From: Nonomuraea gerenzanensis
Lineage (GTDB): Bacteria; Actinomycetota; Actinomycetes; Streptosporangiales; Streptosporangiaceae
DNA length: 64,000 nucleotides
Direction of reading: 5' to 3'
Assembly (NCBI RefSeq): GCF_020215645.1
Contig: NZ_CP084058.1
Span: forward strand, 11,338,501-11,402,500
Shown here piece after piece: positions 47,451 through 56,380 of the stretch. Within the stretch, counting starts at the first letter, position 1. Every line of letters starts with the position of its first letter. The position numbers and the translations under genes were made by a program. Under the pieces are notes generated by a model that saw nothing but the letters and a program-made list of their open reading frames with translations, did not search any database and had not been told where the DNA came from.

Positions 47451-48005
47451 GTGCCGGAACTTCCTGAGTTGTACGTCGCGGTGGACGTGGAGGCCGACGG
47501 GCCCATCCCCGGCCCCTACAGCATGCTCTCGCTGGGCATGGCGGTGGCCGGGCGCCAGGACCTGTCGTTCTACACCGAGCTGCGCCCGATCTCCGATGAC
47601 TTCGTGCCCGAGGCGCTGGCCGTCTCCGGGCTCGACCGCGACCGGCTGCTGCGCGAGGCGCCGCCGCCCGAGGTGGCGATGGCGGCCGCGGCCCGCTGGG
47701 TGAACGGGCTGCGCAGGATCGGGCGGCCCGTCTTCCTGGCCGCGCCCGCGGTGTGGGACGGCATGTACGTGCACTGGTACTTCGTCCGGTTCACCGGCAA
47801 GAACCCGTTCGGCACGACCGGCTCCGGCGTGGACCTGAGAAGTTACTGGATGGGCGCGACGGGCTCCGAGTGGTCGGGCTCGCACAAGAGCCAGATCAAG
47901 AAACGCTTCGGCCTGGAGAAACTCCCGCACACGCACCACGCGGGCGAGGACGCGGCCGAGCTGGCCCAGGTGTTCGACGCCGTGTTGCGGCGCGAGCGGA
48001 CCTGA
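47451..48005 (+). CDS. DEDD-family 3'-5' exonuclease
   Basis: 184 residues. Exo I VAVDVEADGPIPG supplies the Asp and Glu. A later HTHHAGEDAAELAQVF carries the Exo III His and Asp (DEDDh type). The middle segment VWDGMYVHWYFVRFTG is unusual, so the Exo II aspartate is less clear (possibly the Asp in VWDG). Likely an RNA or DNA trimming exonuclease. GTG start at 47451; short gap of about 100 bp to the divergent membrane-protein gene. Confidence 0.8.
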   Translation: MPELPELYVAVDVEADGPIPGPYSMLSLGMAVAGRQDLSFYTELRPISDDFVPEALAVSGLDRDRLLREAPPPEVAMAAAARWVNGLRRIGRPVFLAAPAVWDGMYVHWYFVRFTGKNPFGTTGSGVDLRSYWMGATGSEWSGSHKSQIKKRFGLEKLPHTHHAGEDAAELAQVFDAVLRRERT

Positions 48006-48108
48006 CTTCTCACCAATTCTTCAGAATTCAACCAGATTCCTCTGAGGATGCCTGGAGACGTTGGAGGCGACTTCGAAAGAGACCTCGCATCGGACGGTGG
48101 TCCCCCAC

Positions 48109-48597
48109 ATGACCTCATCTCCCCCTCAGACGACCGCGCGGCACTCGCGCAAGCTGGCCGCCCCGGGCACCACGCTGCTCCGGCTCGGCCTGCTGGCGCT
48201 GGTCGCGATCGGCATCGTGGGCGCCGCGCTGGAGCTCGCCTTCGAACGCCACTGGGAAAGCCCCGTGCAGCTCATCCCCTGGGTGGCGCTAGCCGTGCAG
48301 GTGGTCGCGCTGGTGCTGCTCCTGCTGCGCGACTCGGGGCCGGTGCTCACCGTCGTGCGCGTGCTCGCGGCGATCGTCCTGCTCTGCTCGTTGTACGGCG
48401 TCTACACGCACGTGTCGGTCAACTTCGGCATGGGCGCGATGGACCCGCAGTGGGACTCCTACTCGCCGCTCACCCAGTGGTGGTACGCGCTGACGAAGTC
48501 GGTCGGGATGGCGCCGCCGCTCGCCCCCGGCATGCTCGCCCAGAGCGCGCTGCTCCTGCTGCTGGCCAGCGTGACGCCGAACAGGCGCGAGCCCTGA
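48109..48597 (+). CDS. Hypothetical four-helix membrane protein
   Basis: About 162 residues with four hydrophobic segments: LLRLGLLALVAIGIVGAAL, LIPWVALAVQVVALVLLLL, VVRVLAAIVLLCSLYGVYTHV and a C-terminal MLAQSALLLLLASV. The loop SVNFGMGAMDPQWDSYSPLTQWWY is outside or inside unknown. No family recognised. The ATG at 48109 (MTSSPPQ) is preferred over an upstream TTG frame. Confidence 0.6.
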   Translation: MTSSPPQTTARHSRKLAAPGTTLLRLGLLALVAIGIVGAALELAFERHWESPVQLIPWVALAVQVVALVLLLLRDSGPVLTVVRVLAAIVLLCSLYGVYTHVSVNFGMGAMDPQWDSYSPLTQWWYALTKSVGMAPPLAPGMLAQSALLLLLASVTPNRREP

Positions 48598-48751
48598 CCC
48601 TGGTGCCCGCCGGTGCCGGCGTCCTCGACCGGGGGCACGTCGGCACCGGTCGTTTTCTGAACGGCGACTGAACGAATCTGAACCTTTGCCGCATTCCTCG
48701 CGTCTCACTCAGGCAAAGTCACTGTGACAGGTGAGGCTGGTGAGGTTGCAA

Positions 48752-49576
48752 GTGGCATTACGTCGCACAGTCATCGCGGCGGCCGTGATGATGGCCACCG
48801 CGTTCAGCACCGACGGGGCGGCGGCCACGGTCGCGCCGCCCCGTCCAGCGGTCCAGAAACCCCAGAGCCAGGCCACCGCCGCGCCGGTTCCCACAGCTGA
48901 ACCGGCCGCCGCGTCCACGACCGCGTCCACGACCGCGTCCACGACCGGGGCCGCCGCCGAGCCGGTGTGCGTGCGGGTCAAGGGCGCCGAGGCGTGCGTG
49001 GGCCCCGACGGGAGCGACCGCCCCGGCATCACGATCGAGGACACGGCCGACGACCACCGCCATCCCGCGGTCGAGTACTACCTGAACGGCTACCTCGGCA
49101 CCAAGTACGTCATCCACAACCTGGGCCGCGAGGGCGAGGTGCGCGGCAACCGGGAGATCGGCAAGGTCGTGACGTTCCGGGCCGCGCTGTACCAGGGTGG
49201 CCGCCGGGTCAAGTACGGCCGCTGGAAGACCGTCCGCAATGTCGCGAAATATCCCGTCAAGCGGGACACGCGCACCACCCCCGCCGAGGCCCGCGCCAAG
49301 TCCAGGACCTGCACCTCCACCAAGGGCGCCGCCACCGTCTGCTTCGCCGAGCGCAAGACGTTCGTCTACGCCTGCGACACCAGCGCCGACGAGTACCAGG
49401 CCCGCGCCGAGTACTTCGTGGCCGGCGACCCGACCACCCGCTACGAGATCCACCAGCTCGCCGGCATCGGCACCTGCGGCAAGGCCGAGCACGGCGAGCT
49501 GTCCATCAGCATGTACCGGGCCTCGGTGTTCGACCAGGGCCGGCGCAAGGGCACGAGGCTGTACAAGTACAACTGA
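48752..49576 (+). CDS. Secreted hypothetical protein
   Basis: About 274 residues. A signal peptide (ALRRTVIAAAVMMATAFSTDGAAA) is followed by an Ala/Pro/Thr-rich linker that includes three perfect copies of ASTT. The mature part has five or six cysteines, two YLNGY/TKYVIHNL-like blocks and a similar ARAEYF/TTRYEIHQL block, suggesting an internal duplication (about residues 90-150 and 205-265). No family recognised. The GTG at 48752 has GAGG 6 nt upstream; the GTG at 48731 is an alternative. Confidence 0.68.
   Translation: MALRRTVIAAAVMMATAFSTDGAAATVAPPRPAVQKPQSQATAAPVPTAEPAAASTTASTTASTTGAAAEPVCVRVKGAEACVGPDGSDRPGITIEDTADDHRHPAVEYYLNGYLGTKYVIHNLGREGEVRGNREIGKVVTFRAALYQGGRRVKYGRWKTVRNVAKYPVKRDTRTTPAEARAKSRTCTSTKGAATVCFAERKTFVYACDTSADEYQARAEYFVAGDPTTRYEIHQLAGIGTCGKAEHGELSISMYRASVFDQGRRKGTRLYKYN
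48911..48946 (+). repeat. Three perfect 12-bp direct repeats
   Basis: GCGTCCACGACC is repeated three times in frame, encoding ASTT in the linker of the secreted protein. Copy number may vary between strains. Confidence 0.85.
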
Positions 49577-50434
49577 TCAGAAGGGGGCGACGATCTCCCG
49601 GACGGCCTCGGCGCACTCCCTGGCGTTGTCGTCGTGGGCGATGCTGCTCAGCAGCTCCCGCAGGTGGTACAGCGGCATGCGCTCCTGCCAGCCGTCCGGC
49701 AGGGGCGCGGTGGCCGCGTACACCTCGAAGAAGCGGCGCGCGGCCGGCGGGCGCGGCGAGCACCACAACATGCTGAGGTCGGCCTCGGCCCAGCTGTAGG
49801 AGACGGCGGGGTCGATCAGCGCGGGGCCGCCCGCCGGGGCGGCGAGGATGTTCTCCAGCCACAGGTCGCCGTGCGTGAGCACCGGTGGGGCGGGCGGCAG
49901 CAGGTCGGGCAGGGCCGCGCAGAGGCGTTCGAGCGCCTGCCGCTCCGCGCGGTCCAAGGCCGCCTCCACCAGCGGCTCCGGCAGCCAGCGCAGGATCCGG
50001 CGCCGGGCGAACCAGGCGTGGCCGTCGGCGTCCCAGGTGTTGTCCTGGCGCAGGCGGCCCAGCCAGCCGTCCCGGTGCCAGCCGAACCGCTCGCCCGCCG
50101 TGGCGGCGTGCAGGCCGGCGAGCGCGAGCGCCAGCTCCTCCCAGAACCGCTCGTCGTCGTCGCGGCGCGGCGGCAGCGGTTCGAGCACGAGCAGGTCCCG
50201 CGTCACGGCCAGCACTCGCGGGGTGGCGACTCCGCCCAGCTCGCGCAGCGCGCGCAGCCCCGCCGCCTCGACCTCGAACAGGTCCGAGGCGGGCGCGCGC
50301 AACGTCTTGGCGAACACCTGCGACCCGTCGCGCAGCGTCGCCAGGCCCGCCAGTGCCACCACGCCGCCGGGCACCGCGCGTACGGACTCCGCCTCGAACC
50401 CGGCAGCCCGCAACCGGGCCGGCAGCAGCTCCAT
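49577..50434 (-). CDS. Fructosamine-3-kinase family protein
   Basis: 285 residues of the fructosamine kinase/ketosamine-3-kinase family. An N-terminal lobe has FAKTLRAPASDLFEVEAAGLRAL (Lys and Glu of the nucleotide site). Catalytic LTHGDLWLENIL and the DPAVSYSWAEADLSML metal-binding region follow. It phosphorylates sugar-amine adducts, priming protein deglycation. GGAGG lies 5 nt before the ATG at 50434. Its stop abuts the stop of the secreted-protein gene. Confidence 0.92.
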   Translation of the reverse strand: MELLPARLRAAGFEAESVRAVPGGVVALAGLATLRDGSQVFAKTLRAPASDLFEVEAAGLRALRELGGVATPRVLAVTRDLLVLEPLPPRRDDDERFWEELALALAGLHAATAGERFGWHRDGWLGRLRQDNTWDADGHAWFARRRILRWLPEPLVEAALDRAERQALERLCAALPDLLPPAPPVLTHGDLWLENILAAPAGGPALIDPAVSYSWAEADLSMLWCSPRPPAARRFFEVYAATAPLPDGWQERMPLYHLRELLSSIAHDDNARECAEAVREIVAPF

Positions 50435-50452
50435 CGTCACCTCCGCAGTACG

Positions 50453-51094
50453 TCAAGCGGGCCCGTCGCCGGCGTCCCTGAGCAGCATGGCCGCCTGCAC
50501 CCGGTTCGCGCAGCCGAGCTTGGTCAGGATGCGGCTCACGTAGGTCTTCACCGTGGCCTCGCTCATGTGCACCCGGCGGGCCGCCTCCGCGTTGGACAGG
50601 CCCTCGGCCACCCGGTCGAGCACCTCGCGCTCGCGCGGGCTGAGCACCGACAGCCGCTGCCTGGCCCGGCTCGCGCGCTCGCCGTCCGCGAAGGAGACCA
50701 GGCCGAGCACGTGCCGGGTGACGGACGGGGAGAGGTAGGCGTGACCGGCGTGCGCGGCCCTGACGGCCCTGATCAGCTCCGCAGGCTCACAACTTTTCAC
50801 GACAAATCCGGAGACGTTCCGCTGGAGCGCCAGGCGGACGTTCTCCGCGTCGCCGAACGCGGTCAGCATCACCACCGGGACCCCGGCCAGCTCGGCCGCC
50901 GCCGCCAGCCCGTCCATCACCGGCATGGCCAGGTCGAGGAGCGCCACGTCCACGCGGTGCCGGCGGGCGGCGTCCACGGCCGCGCGGCCGTCCGCGACGG
51001 TGGCCACCACCTCGATGTCCCCGGCGGAGGCGAGCACGGCGGCGATCCCGGCGGTGATGAGCGGCTCGTCGTCGGCCACCAGCACTCTGATCAC
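50453..51094 (-). CDS. NarL/LuxR-type response regulator
   Basis: 213 residues. Receiver LVADDEPLI, phospho-acceptor Asp in VALLDLAMPVMDG, LuxR helix-turn-helix LSPREREVLDRVAEGLSNAEAARRVHMSEATVKTYVSRIL. The GTG at 51094 overlaps the stop of the upstream histidine kinase by 4 bp (GTGA), so the two are a translationally coupled pair. Target genes unknown; the adjacent divergent S33 hydrolase gene is a candidate. Confidence 0.93.
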   Translation of the reverse strand: MIRVLVADDEPLITAGIAAVLASAGDIEVVATVADGRAAVDAARRHRVDVALLDLAMPVMDGLAAAAELAGVPVVMLTAFGDAENVRLALQRNVSGFVVKSCEPAELIRAVRAAHAGHAYLSPSVTRHVLGLVSFADGERASRARQRLSVLSPREREVLDRVAEGLSNAEAARRVHMSEATVKTYVSRILTKLGCANRVQAAMLLRDAGDGPA

Positions 51095-52077
51095 GCATTC
51101 ACCCCCACCAGCAGGGGCAGCATCGCGACCAGGCGGAACTCGTGCGGCCCCGCGTGCACGCGCAGCAGCCCGCCCTCCTCCCGCACCCGCTCCGCCAGCC
51201 CGGCCAGCCCGTTGCCGCCGCCCGCCGCGCGGTGACCGCCGGGCAGCGGGTTCGAGACGGTGACCAGCAGCGCGTCGGCCTCCCAGCCGAGTGTCACCTG
51301 GACGGGCGCGCCGGGGGCGTGCCTGGCCGCGTTCGTCAGCCCTTCCTGGACCACCCGGTAGGCCGCGCCCTGGCCCGCCACGTGCCCCGGCTCCCCCGAC
51401 CGCACGAGCGTGACCCGGCCCCCGGCGGCCCGGAACCGCTCGACGAGCGCGGGGACGCCCTCCAGGCCGGGGCCCGGCGAGCGCCTGAGCGTGCTCACGA
51501 CCGTGTGCAGCTCGGCCACCGCCGCCCGGGCGGAGCCGGCCAGCCCGCGTACGGCCTGCCGCTGGTCGGGCGGCAACGCGCTCACCTCCAGCGCCGCCGC
51601 CTGCACCGAGACCAGCCCGAGCAGGTGGCCGAGCGAGTCGTGCATGTCCCTGGCGATGCGCCTGCGCTCCTCGTCGGCGGACAGCTCGCGCTGCCTGGTC
51701 AGGTAGCGCCCGGCCAGCACGGGCAGCACCGTCAGCAGCGCCACGCGGGCCAGCACGGGCCCGGGTTCGAGCGCCGACCGCTGCGCCACCATCGCCAGCA
51801 CCCCCGCGTACGCCAGCACCGCCCCGGCGGTCGCCGCCACGTGGGCGCGCGTGACGATGCGCTGGCCGGTGCGGTAGCCGGTGCAGATGAGCAACGCGTA
51901 CGCGGCGCCGGACAGCACCGCCATGGTCAGGGCCGCCAGGAACGCCGGGAACGGCCACCGCCGCGAGGCCGCCATGGCCAGGCCCGTCAGCACCGCGTAC
52001 GGGACCAGCCCGGCCGTCGGATCGTCCAGCCACAACAGCGCCACATCAGCCGCCACCACCGCCACAACCCAGGCCAT
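51091..52077 (-). CDS. Sensor histidine kinase (HisKA_3/NarX type)
   Basis: About 328 residues. Four to five membrane helices in the first 130, no large outer domain, then dimerisation helix with phospho-His in RRRIARDMHDSLGHLLGLV and a degenerate HATPase at the end (VVQEGLTNAARHAPGA N box; GGGNGLAGLAERVREEGG G2 box). Such kinases resemble DesK/LiaS and often sense membrane or cell-wall stress. The ATG at 52077 (MAWVVAVVAADVALLWL) is used; the long upstream frame is a shadow of the S33 gene. Confidence 0.9.
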   Translation of the reverse strand: MAWVVAVVAADVALLWLDDPTAGLVPYAVLTGLAMAASRRWPFPAFLAALTMAVLSGAAYALLICTGYRTGQRIVTRAHVAATAGAVLAYAGVLAMVAQRSALEPGPVLARVALLTVLPVLAGRYLTRQRELSADEERRRIARDMHDSLGHLLGLVSVQAAALEVSALPPDQRQAVRGLAGSARAAVAELHTVVSTLRRSPGPGLEGVPALVERFRAAGGRVTLVRSGEPGHVAGQGAAYRVVQEGLTNAARHAPGAPVQVTLGWEADALLVTVSNPLPGGHRAAGGGNGLAGLAERVREEGGLLRVHAGPHEFRLVAMLPLLVGVNA

Positions 52078-52167
52078 GCGCCACACCCTACTTGTCCACT
52101 TTCGAGAACAGCGGTGATGACTTTCGGAGGCAGATCGGCCCGGCAGGCCGCCCGTAGCGTTCCCCGC

Positions 52168-53517
52168 ATGATCAGAACCTTGCTGGCACTGTCGATGCTG
52201 ACCGCGCCCGTCCCCGCCGCCGCCCCCGCGCTCTCGTGGGAGCCCTGCTCGGGCGAGCTGCGGTGCGCGGACGTGCCCGTCTCCGTGTCCCCCGGCGGCA
52301 CCCGGAAGATCACCCTCAAGGTGGCCCGCCTGCCCGCCACGGGCGTCAAGCGCGGCACCGTGATGATCAATTTCGGCGGCCCCCAGGGCAACCAGATCGC
52401 CATCATGGCCTCCCGGGTGCGGATCTTCGACCGGATCCGCCGGTCGATGGACGTCGTGACCTGGGACCCGCGCGGCTACCCCGGCCTGAGCACCCCGGTG
52501 CTGCCGTGCGACTGGAGCTTCCTGCGCACCCCGGACCTGCCCGCCGACCAGGCCGCCCTGGACCGCCTCGCCGCCGGCAACCGGGCCAGGGCGGACCGGT
52601 GCCGGGCCGCCGACCCCGAGCTGTTCGACCACATGGACTCCGCGAGCGACGCCAGGGACGCCGACGCCATCCGCCGGGCGCTCGGCGAGGAGCGGATGAA
52701 CTTCATCGGCACCTCGTACGGCGGCATGATCGCCCAGTCGTACGCCCGGCAGTTCCCCCGTCGGATCCGCACGATGTACGTGGACGGAACCGGCAACCAC
52801 GCCACCCGGAGCTGGCAGCGCGAGCTGGACGCCATCGCCCGCGACTCGGGCGGCCTGATGGACCGCTTCTTCGCCTGGGCGCAGCCGGGCACGGAGCGGC
52901 GCTGGCGCGCGCTGATCGCCGCGGCCGACGAACGGCCGATCCCCGCGCCGGCGGCCGGTGCCGCCTACCACGGCATGCACCTGCGGTTCCTGATGTTCGC
53001 CAAGCTCCGGCCCGGCCCCGACCGGTGGCAGGAGGCCGCCGCGGCCATCGAGGCGGCCGAGGCCGGGGACGCCTCCGGCTTCGCGCCGCCGGGCAGGAAC
53101 CCGTACCCGGGCCTGCCGGGCGGCGGGGTGAAGGAGTGCCTCGATCACCCCCGGCCCGCCGGCCAGCGGCAGCTCGCCGCGACGGTCGAGCGCCTGGACA
53201 GGATCGCGCCGAACCTGGGCGCGGCCTTCCCGCTCGCCTGGCACGCCCCGCTCAGCTGCGCGGGCTGGCCCGCCCCCGTGGCCAACCCGCCGGCGCCGCT
53301 GCCGCGCGGCCTGCCGCCGCTGCTGGGCGCGGGCACCTGGCAGGACTTCGCGTCCACGGCCCGCGTCGTCCGGCAGGTGCCGGGGAGCAGGACCATCGCG
53401 TTCGACGGCCCGGGGCACAACCTGTTCGCCGCCATGGCCAACGAGTGCGTGATCGGCCACGTCAGCACGTACGTCACCACCGGCCGCCTCCCGGCCCGCG
53501 ACACCACCTGCACCTGA
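52168..53517 (+). CDS. Secreted alpha/beta-hydrolase, S33 peptidase (TAP-like)
   Basis: 449 residues. A short signal peptide (MIRTLLALSMLTAPVPAAAPA) is followed by the tripeptidyl aminopeptidase-like fold. Oxyanion strand VMINFGGPQGNQ, nucleophile serine in FIGTSYGGMIAQSYARQFP, catalytic His in FDGPGHNLFAAM near the C-terminus. The usual Asp motif is altered to GAGTWQDF, so the acid may be this Asp. Eight cysteines suggest disulfides. It is divergent from the histidine kinase with 90 bp between. Confidence 0.88.
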   Translation: MIRTLLALSMLTAPVPAAAPALSWEPCSGELRCADVPVSVSPGGTRKITLKVARLPATGVKRGTVMINFGGPQGNQIAIMASRVRIFDRIRRSMDVVTWDPRGYPGLSTPVLPCDWSFLRTPDLPADQAALDRLAAGNRARADRCRAADPELFDHMDSASDARDADAIRRALGEERMNFIGTSYGGMIAQSYARQFPRRIRTMYVDGTGNHATRSWQRELDAIARDSGGLMDRFFAWAQPGTERRWRALIAAADERPIPAPAAGAAYHGMHLRFLMFAKLRPGPDRWQEAAAAIEAAEAGDASGFAPPGRNPYPGLPGGGVKECLDHPRPAGQRQLAATVERLDRIAPNLGAAFPLAWHAPLSCAGWPAPVANPPAPLPRGLPPLLGAGTWQDFASTARVVRQVPGSRTIAFDGPGHNLFAAMANECVIGHVSTYVTTGRLPARDTTCT

Positions 53518-53643
53518 CCCGGACGCGGGTGAAAGTTTCAGCCTCGATTGACGCCCGTGCGGGCACCGCCCATGATCATGATGCTTCCTGGTCAGGAGGA
53601 GGCGTCGAGCTGAATACCCGCAAATCCAGCACGAGGTGCGCCG

Positions 53644-55686
53644 ATGCCGAGAATCTCCCTGCGAGTCGCGTCAGCGGTCCTGCTGACGCTGACCGCCTTG
53701 AACGCCCCAGCCGCGCACGCGGACGAGACCGACGCCGTCCAGGTGACGGTCAACGCCCGCGCCGCACTGGCCACCGTCCCGGAGACGGGCCTGGGCACCA
53801 ACCACGCCATCTGGGACAGCAACCTGGGCACGAACGAGACCGCGGACCTGCTCAAGGACGCGGGCATGAAGGTGCTGCGCTACCCCGGCGGCTCCTACTC
53901 CGACATCTACCACTGGGCCGACCACACGGCCCCCGGCGGTTACGTGGCGCCGAACACCGACTTCGACACGTTCATGCGGGGCGTGCGCCGTACCGGGGCG
54001 CAGCCGATGGTCACCGCGAACTACGGCACCGGCACCGCCGAGGAGGCCGCCGCCTGGGTGCGCCACGCCAACCTCACCAAGGGCTACGGCGTCAAGTACT
54101 GGGAGATCGGCAACGAGAACTACGGCAACGGCCACTACGGCGCAGCCTGGGAGGCCGACGACCACGCCGACAAGAGCCCGAACGAGTACGCCCGCCACGT
54201 CGTCGCCTACGCCGACGCGATGAAGGCCGTCGATCCCACCATCAAGATCGGCGCCGTGCTGACCACGCCCGCGAACTGGCCGGACGCGATCGTGGCCGAG
54301 GGTGACAGCGGATCGTGGAACAAGGTCGTCCTGTCCACCGCCGGATCGAAGATCGACTTCGTCATCCTGCACTGGTATCCCGGGGCCCTCGACAAGACGG
54401 GGCACGTCCCGGACATGATCCAGCTCACCCGCGAGCAGATCGCCAAGTACGCCGGGCCCGGCTCGGAGCGCATCGGCATCGCGATGACCGAGTTCAACAC
54501 CGGCTCCAACAGCAACGGCACCAACACGCAGCCGGGCGCGCTGGCCGCCGCGGACGCGTACGCGACGCTGCTGGCCAACGGGGTCTTCACGGTGGACTGG
54601 TGGAACGTGCACAACGGCATCGGCACCGTCACCGAGGTCGAGGGGCACACCGACTACGGCGACTTCGGCCTGCTGTCGAGCGGCACGTGCACCTCCGACG
54701 GCAGCGTCTGCGAGCCGGCGCTGAACACCCCCTTCGCGCCGTACTACGCGCTGCAGATGACGAGCAGGTTCGCCCGGCCGGGTGACCGCTTCCTCCGCGC
54801 CGCCACCGACCAGGCCGAGGTCACCGCGCACGCGGCCCGCCGCCCGAACGGCGACCTGGCCGTCATGCTGATCAACACCTCGTCCGGCACGTCGTACCCG
54901 GTCGAGCTGGACTACTCCGGCTTCACCCCGGCCGCCGGCGCGCCCACCGTCCTGACCCACACGAACGGCGCGACCAGCATCACCACCGCGGCCACCGGCA
55001 CGGCCACCACCCAGACGCTGCCGCCGCTCTCCCTGACCACCGTCATCCTCAAGCCGTCCGCCGTGCAGCCGGGCCGCCCCGGCACCCCCGGCCAGCCGGC
55101 CGTCGCCGCCGTCACGGACCAAACCGCCACGATCACCTGGCCCGCCGCCAAGCCCGGCGCCCGCCCGATCGCCAAGTACGAGGTCCACCGCCAGCACGGC
55201 GCCGTCTCCGAGCAGCTCGGCGAGACCGGCGGCACCACGCTCACGGTCCGCAACCTCAAGCCCGGCACCCGCTACACCGTCAACGTGATCGCCAGGGACG
55301 CCGGGGGCGCCACCTCCGACCCCTCCCCGCCGCTCACCTTCACCACCGGCACCCCCGCCACCAGCTCCTGCTCCGTCAAGCTGACCGTCCAGACGGACTG
55401 GGCCAGCGGTTACGTCGGCGCCATCGACATCACCAACCACGGGGCGCCGCTCAACGGCTGGACGTTGTCGTTCACCTGGCCTCGGGCGTGGCAGAGCTTC
55501 GGGAGCGGGTGGAGCGCCGTCTGGACGCAGACGGGATCGAACGTCAAGGCCGTGAACGAGCCCGCCAACCCCTCGCTCGCCACGGGCGCCACCACCACGA
55601 TCGGCTATGTCGGCAACTACAGCGGGCCGAACGTGCTGCCGTCCGTCTTCACCCTCAACGGCACGGTCTGCACCACCACGCAGTGA
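53644..55686 (+). CDS. Secreted modular glycosidase: catalytic barrel + Fn3 + CBM2
   Basis: 680 residues. Signal peptide ending APAAHADE, then a catalytic (beta/alpha)8-type domain resembling alpha-L-arabinofuranosidases of clan GH-A. Acid/base Glu is expected in VKYWEIGNENYG and the nucleophile Glu in IAMTEFNTGSN. A beta-sandwich follows, then a fibronectin type III domain (about 480-570) and a C-terminal family 2 cellulose-binding module (about 577-680; SVKLTVQTDWASGYVG, NGWTLSFTWP). It likely acts on plant hemicellulose while tethered to cellulose. GAGG 6 nt before the ATG. Confidence 0.88.
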   Translation: MPRISLRVASAVLLTLTALNAPAAHADETDAVQVTVNARAALATVPETGLGTNHAIWDSNLGTNETADLLKDAGMKVLRYPGGSYSDIYHWADHTAPGGYVAPNTDFDTFMRGVRRTGAQPMVTANYGTGTAEEAAAWVRHANLTKGYGVKYWEIGNENYGNGHYGAAWEADDHADKSPNEYARHVVAYADAMKAVDPTIKIGAVLTTPANWPDAIVAEGDSGSWNKVVLSTAGSKIDFVILHWYPGALDKTGHVPDMIQLTREQIAKYAGPGSERIGIAMTEFNTGSNSNGTNTQPGALAAADAYATLLANGVFTVDWWNVHNGIGTVTEVEGHTDYGDFGLLSSGTCTSDGSVCEPALNTPFAPYYALQMTSRFARPGDRFLRAATDQAEVTAHAARRPNGDLAVMLINTSSGTSYPVELDYSGFTPAAGAPTVLTHTNGATSITTAATGTATTQTLPPLSLTTVILKPSAVQPGRPGTPGQPAVAAVTDQTATITWPAAKPGARPIAKYEVHRQHGAVSEQLGETGGTTLTVRNLKPGTRYTVNVIARDAGGATSDPSPPLTFTTGTPATSSCSVKLTVQTDWASGYVGAIDITNHGAPLNGWTLSFTWPRAWQSFGSGWSAVWTQTGSNVKAVNEPANPSLATGATTTIGYVGNYSGPNVLPSVFTLNGTVCTTTQ

Positions 55687-55694
55687 CCCTGGCT

Positions 55695-55732
55695 CCCGGA
55701 GCACGCGGACGACCGCCGCCGCGTGCTCCGGG
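55695..55732. terminator. Terminator between glycosidase and response regulator
   Basis: A perfect 14-bp stem (CCCGGAGCACGCGG and its complement) with a 10-nt loop lies in the 49-bp gap between converging genes. Confidence 0.85.
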
Positions 55733-55735
55733 CCG

Positions 55736-56380
55736 TCAGTCGTTCTCCAGGGTGAGCAGCCCGCGGCGGAACGCCGTGGCGACGGCGGCGGCGCGGTCGT
55801 TGACCCCGAGCTTGGTGTAGATGTGCAGCACGTGGCTCTTGACCGTGGCCTCGCTGATGAACAGGCGCGCGGCGGCCTCCCGGTTCGTCGCGCCGTCGGC
55901 GATGAGCCGGAGGATCTCCAGCTCCCGCGCGCTCAGCGGGTCGGCGGCCGGGGTGCGGACCTGGCCGAGCAGGCGGGTGGCGACCGACGGGGAGAGCACG
56001 GCCTCGCCCCGCGCCGCGGTGCGGACCGCGCGGACCAGCTCGTCCCGCCCCGTGTCCTTCAGCAGGTAGCCGGTGGCGCCCGCCTCGATGGCGGGCATGA
56101 CGTCGCGGTCGGTGTCGTAGGTGGTCAGGACGAGCACGCGGGCCGGGCTGCCCAGTCTGGCGAGCTCCTTGATGGCCGCGACGCCGTCCATGCCGGGCAT
56201 GCGCAGGTCCATGAGGATCACGTGGGGGTGCAGCGCTTGGGCGAGCGCGACGGCCTGGGCGCCGTCTGCGGCCTCGCCGAGCACCTCGAAGCCCGGGTCG
56301 CCGGCGAACATGCCGCGCAGGCCGTCGCGGACGATGGGGTGGTCGTCGGCGATGAGCAGCCGAATCCGCTGCTCAGCCAC
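55736..56380 (-). CDS. NarL/LuxR-type response regulator
   Basis: 214 residues. Receiver LLIADDHPIV, phospho-acceptor Asp in VILMDLRMPGMDG, LuxR domain LSARELEILRLIADGATNREAAARLFISEATVKSHVLHIYTKLG. It is the last gene of an operon ATPase-permease-kinase-regulator. Its start overlaps the kinase stop by 8 bp. Regulators of this kind usually control the linked ABC transporter. Confidence 0.93.
   Translation of the reverse strand: MAEQRIRLLIADDHPIVRDGLRGMFAGDPGFEVLGEAADGAQAVALAQALHPHVILMDLRMPGMDGVAAIKELARLGSPARVLVLTTYDTDRDVMPAIEAGATGYLLKDTGRDELVRAVRTAARGEAVLSPSVATRLLGQVRTPAADPLSARELEILRLIADGATNREAAARLFISEATVKSHVLHIYTKLGVNDRAAAVATAFRRGLLTLEND

Noticed and set aside
48911-48946. Three 12-bp direct repeats considered as a CRISPR or iteron array
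   Set aside because: Contiguous, in frame and inside a coding linker; no spacers and no replication genes nearby.
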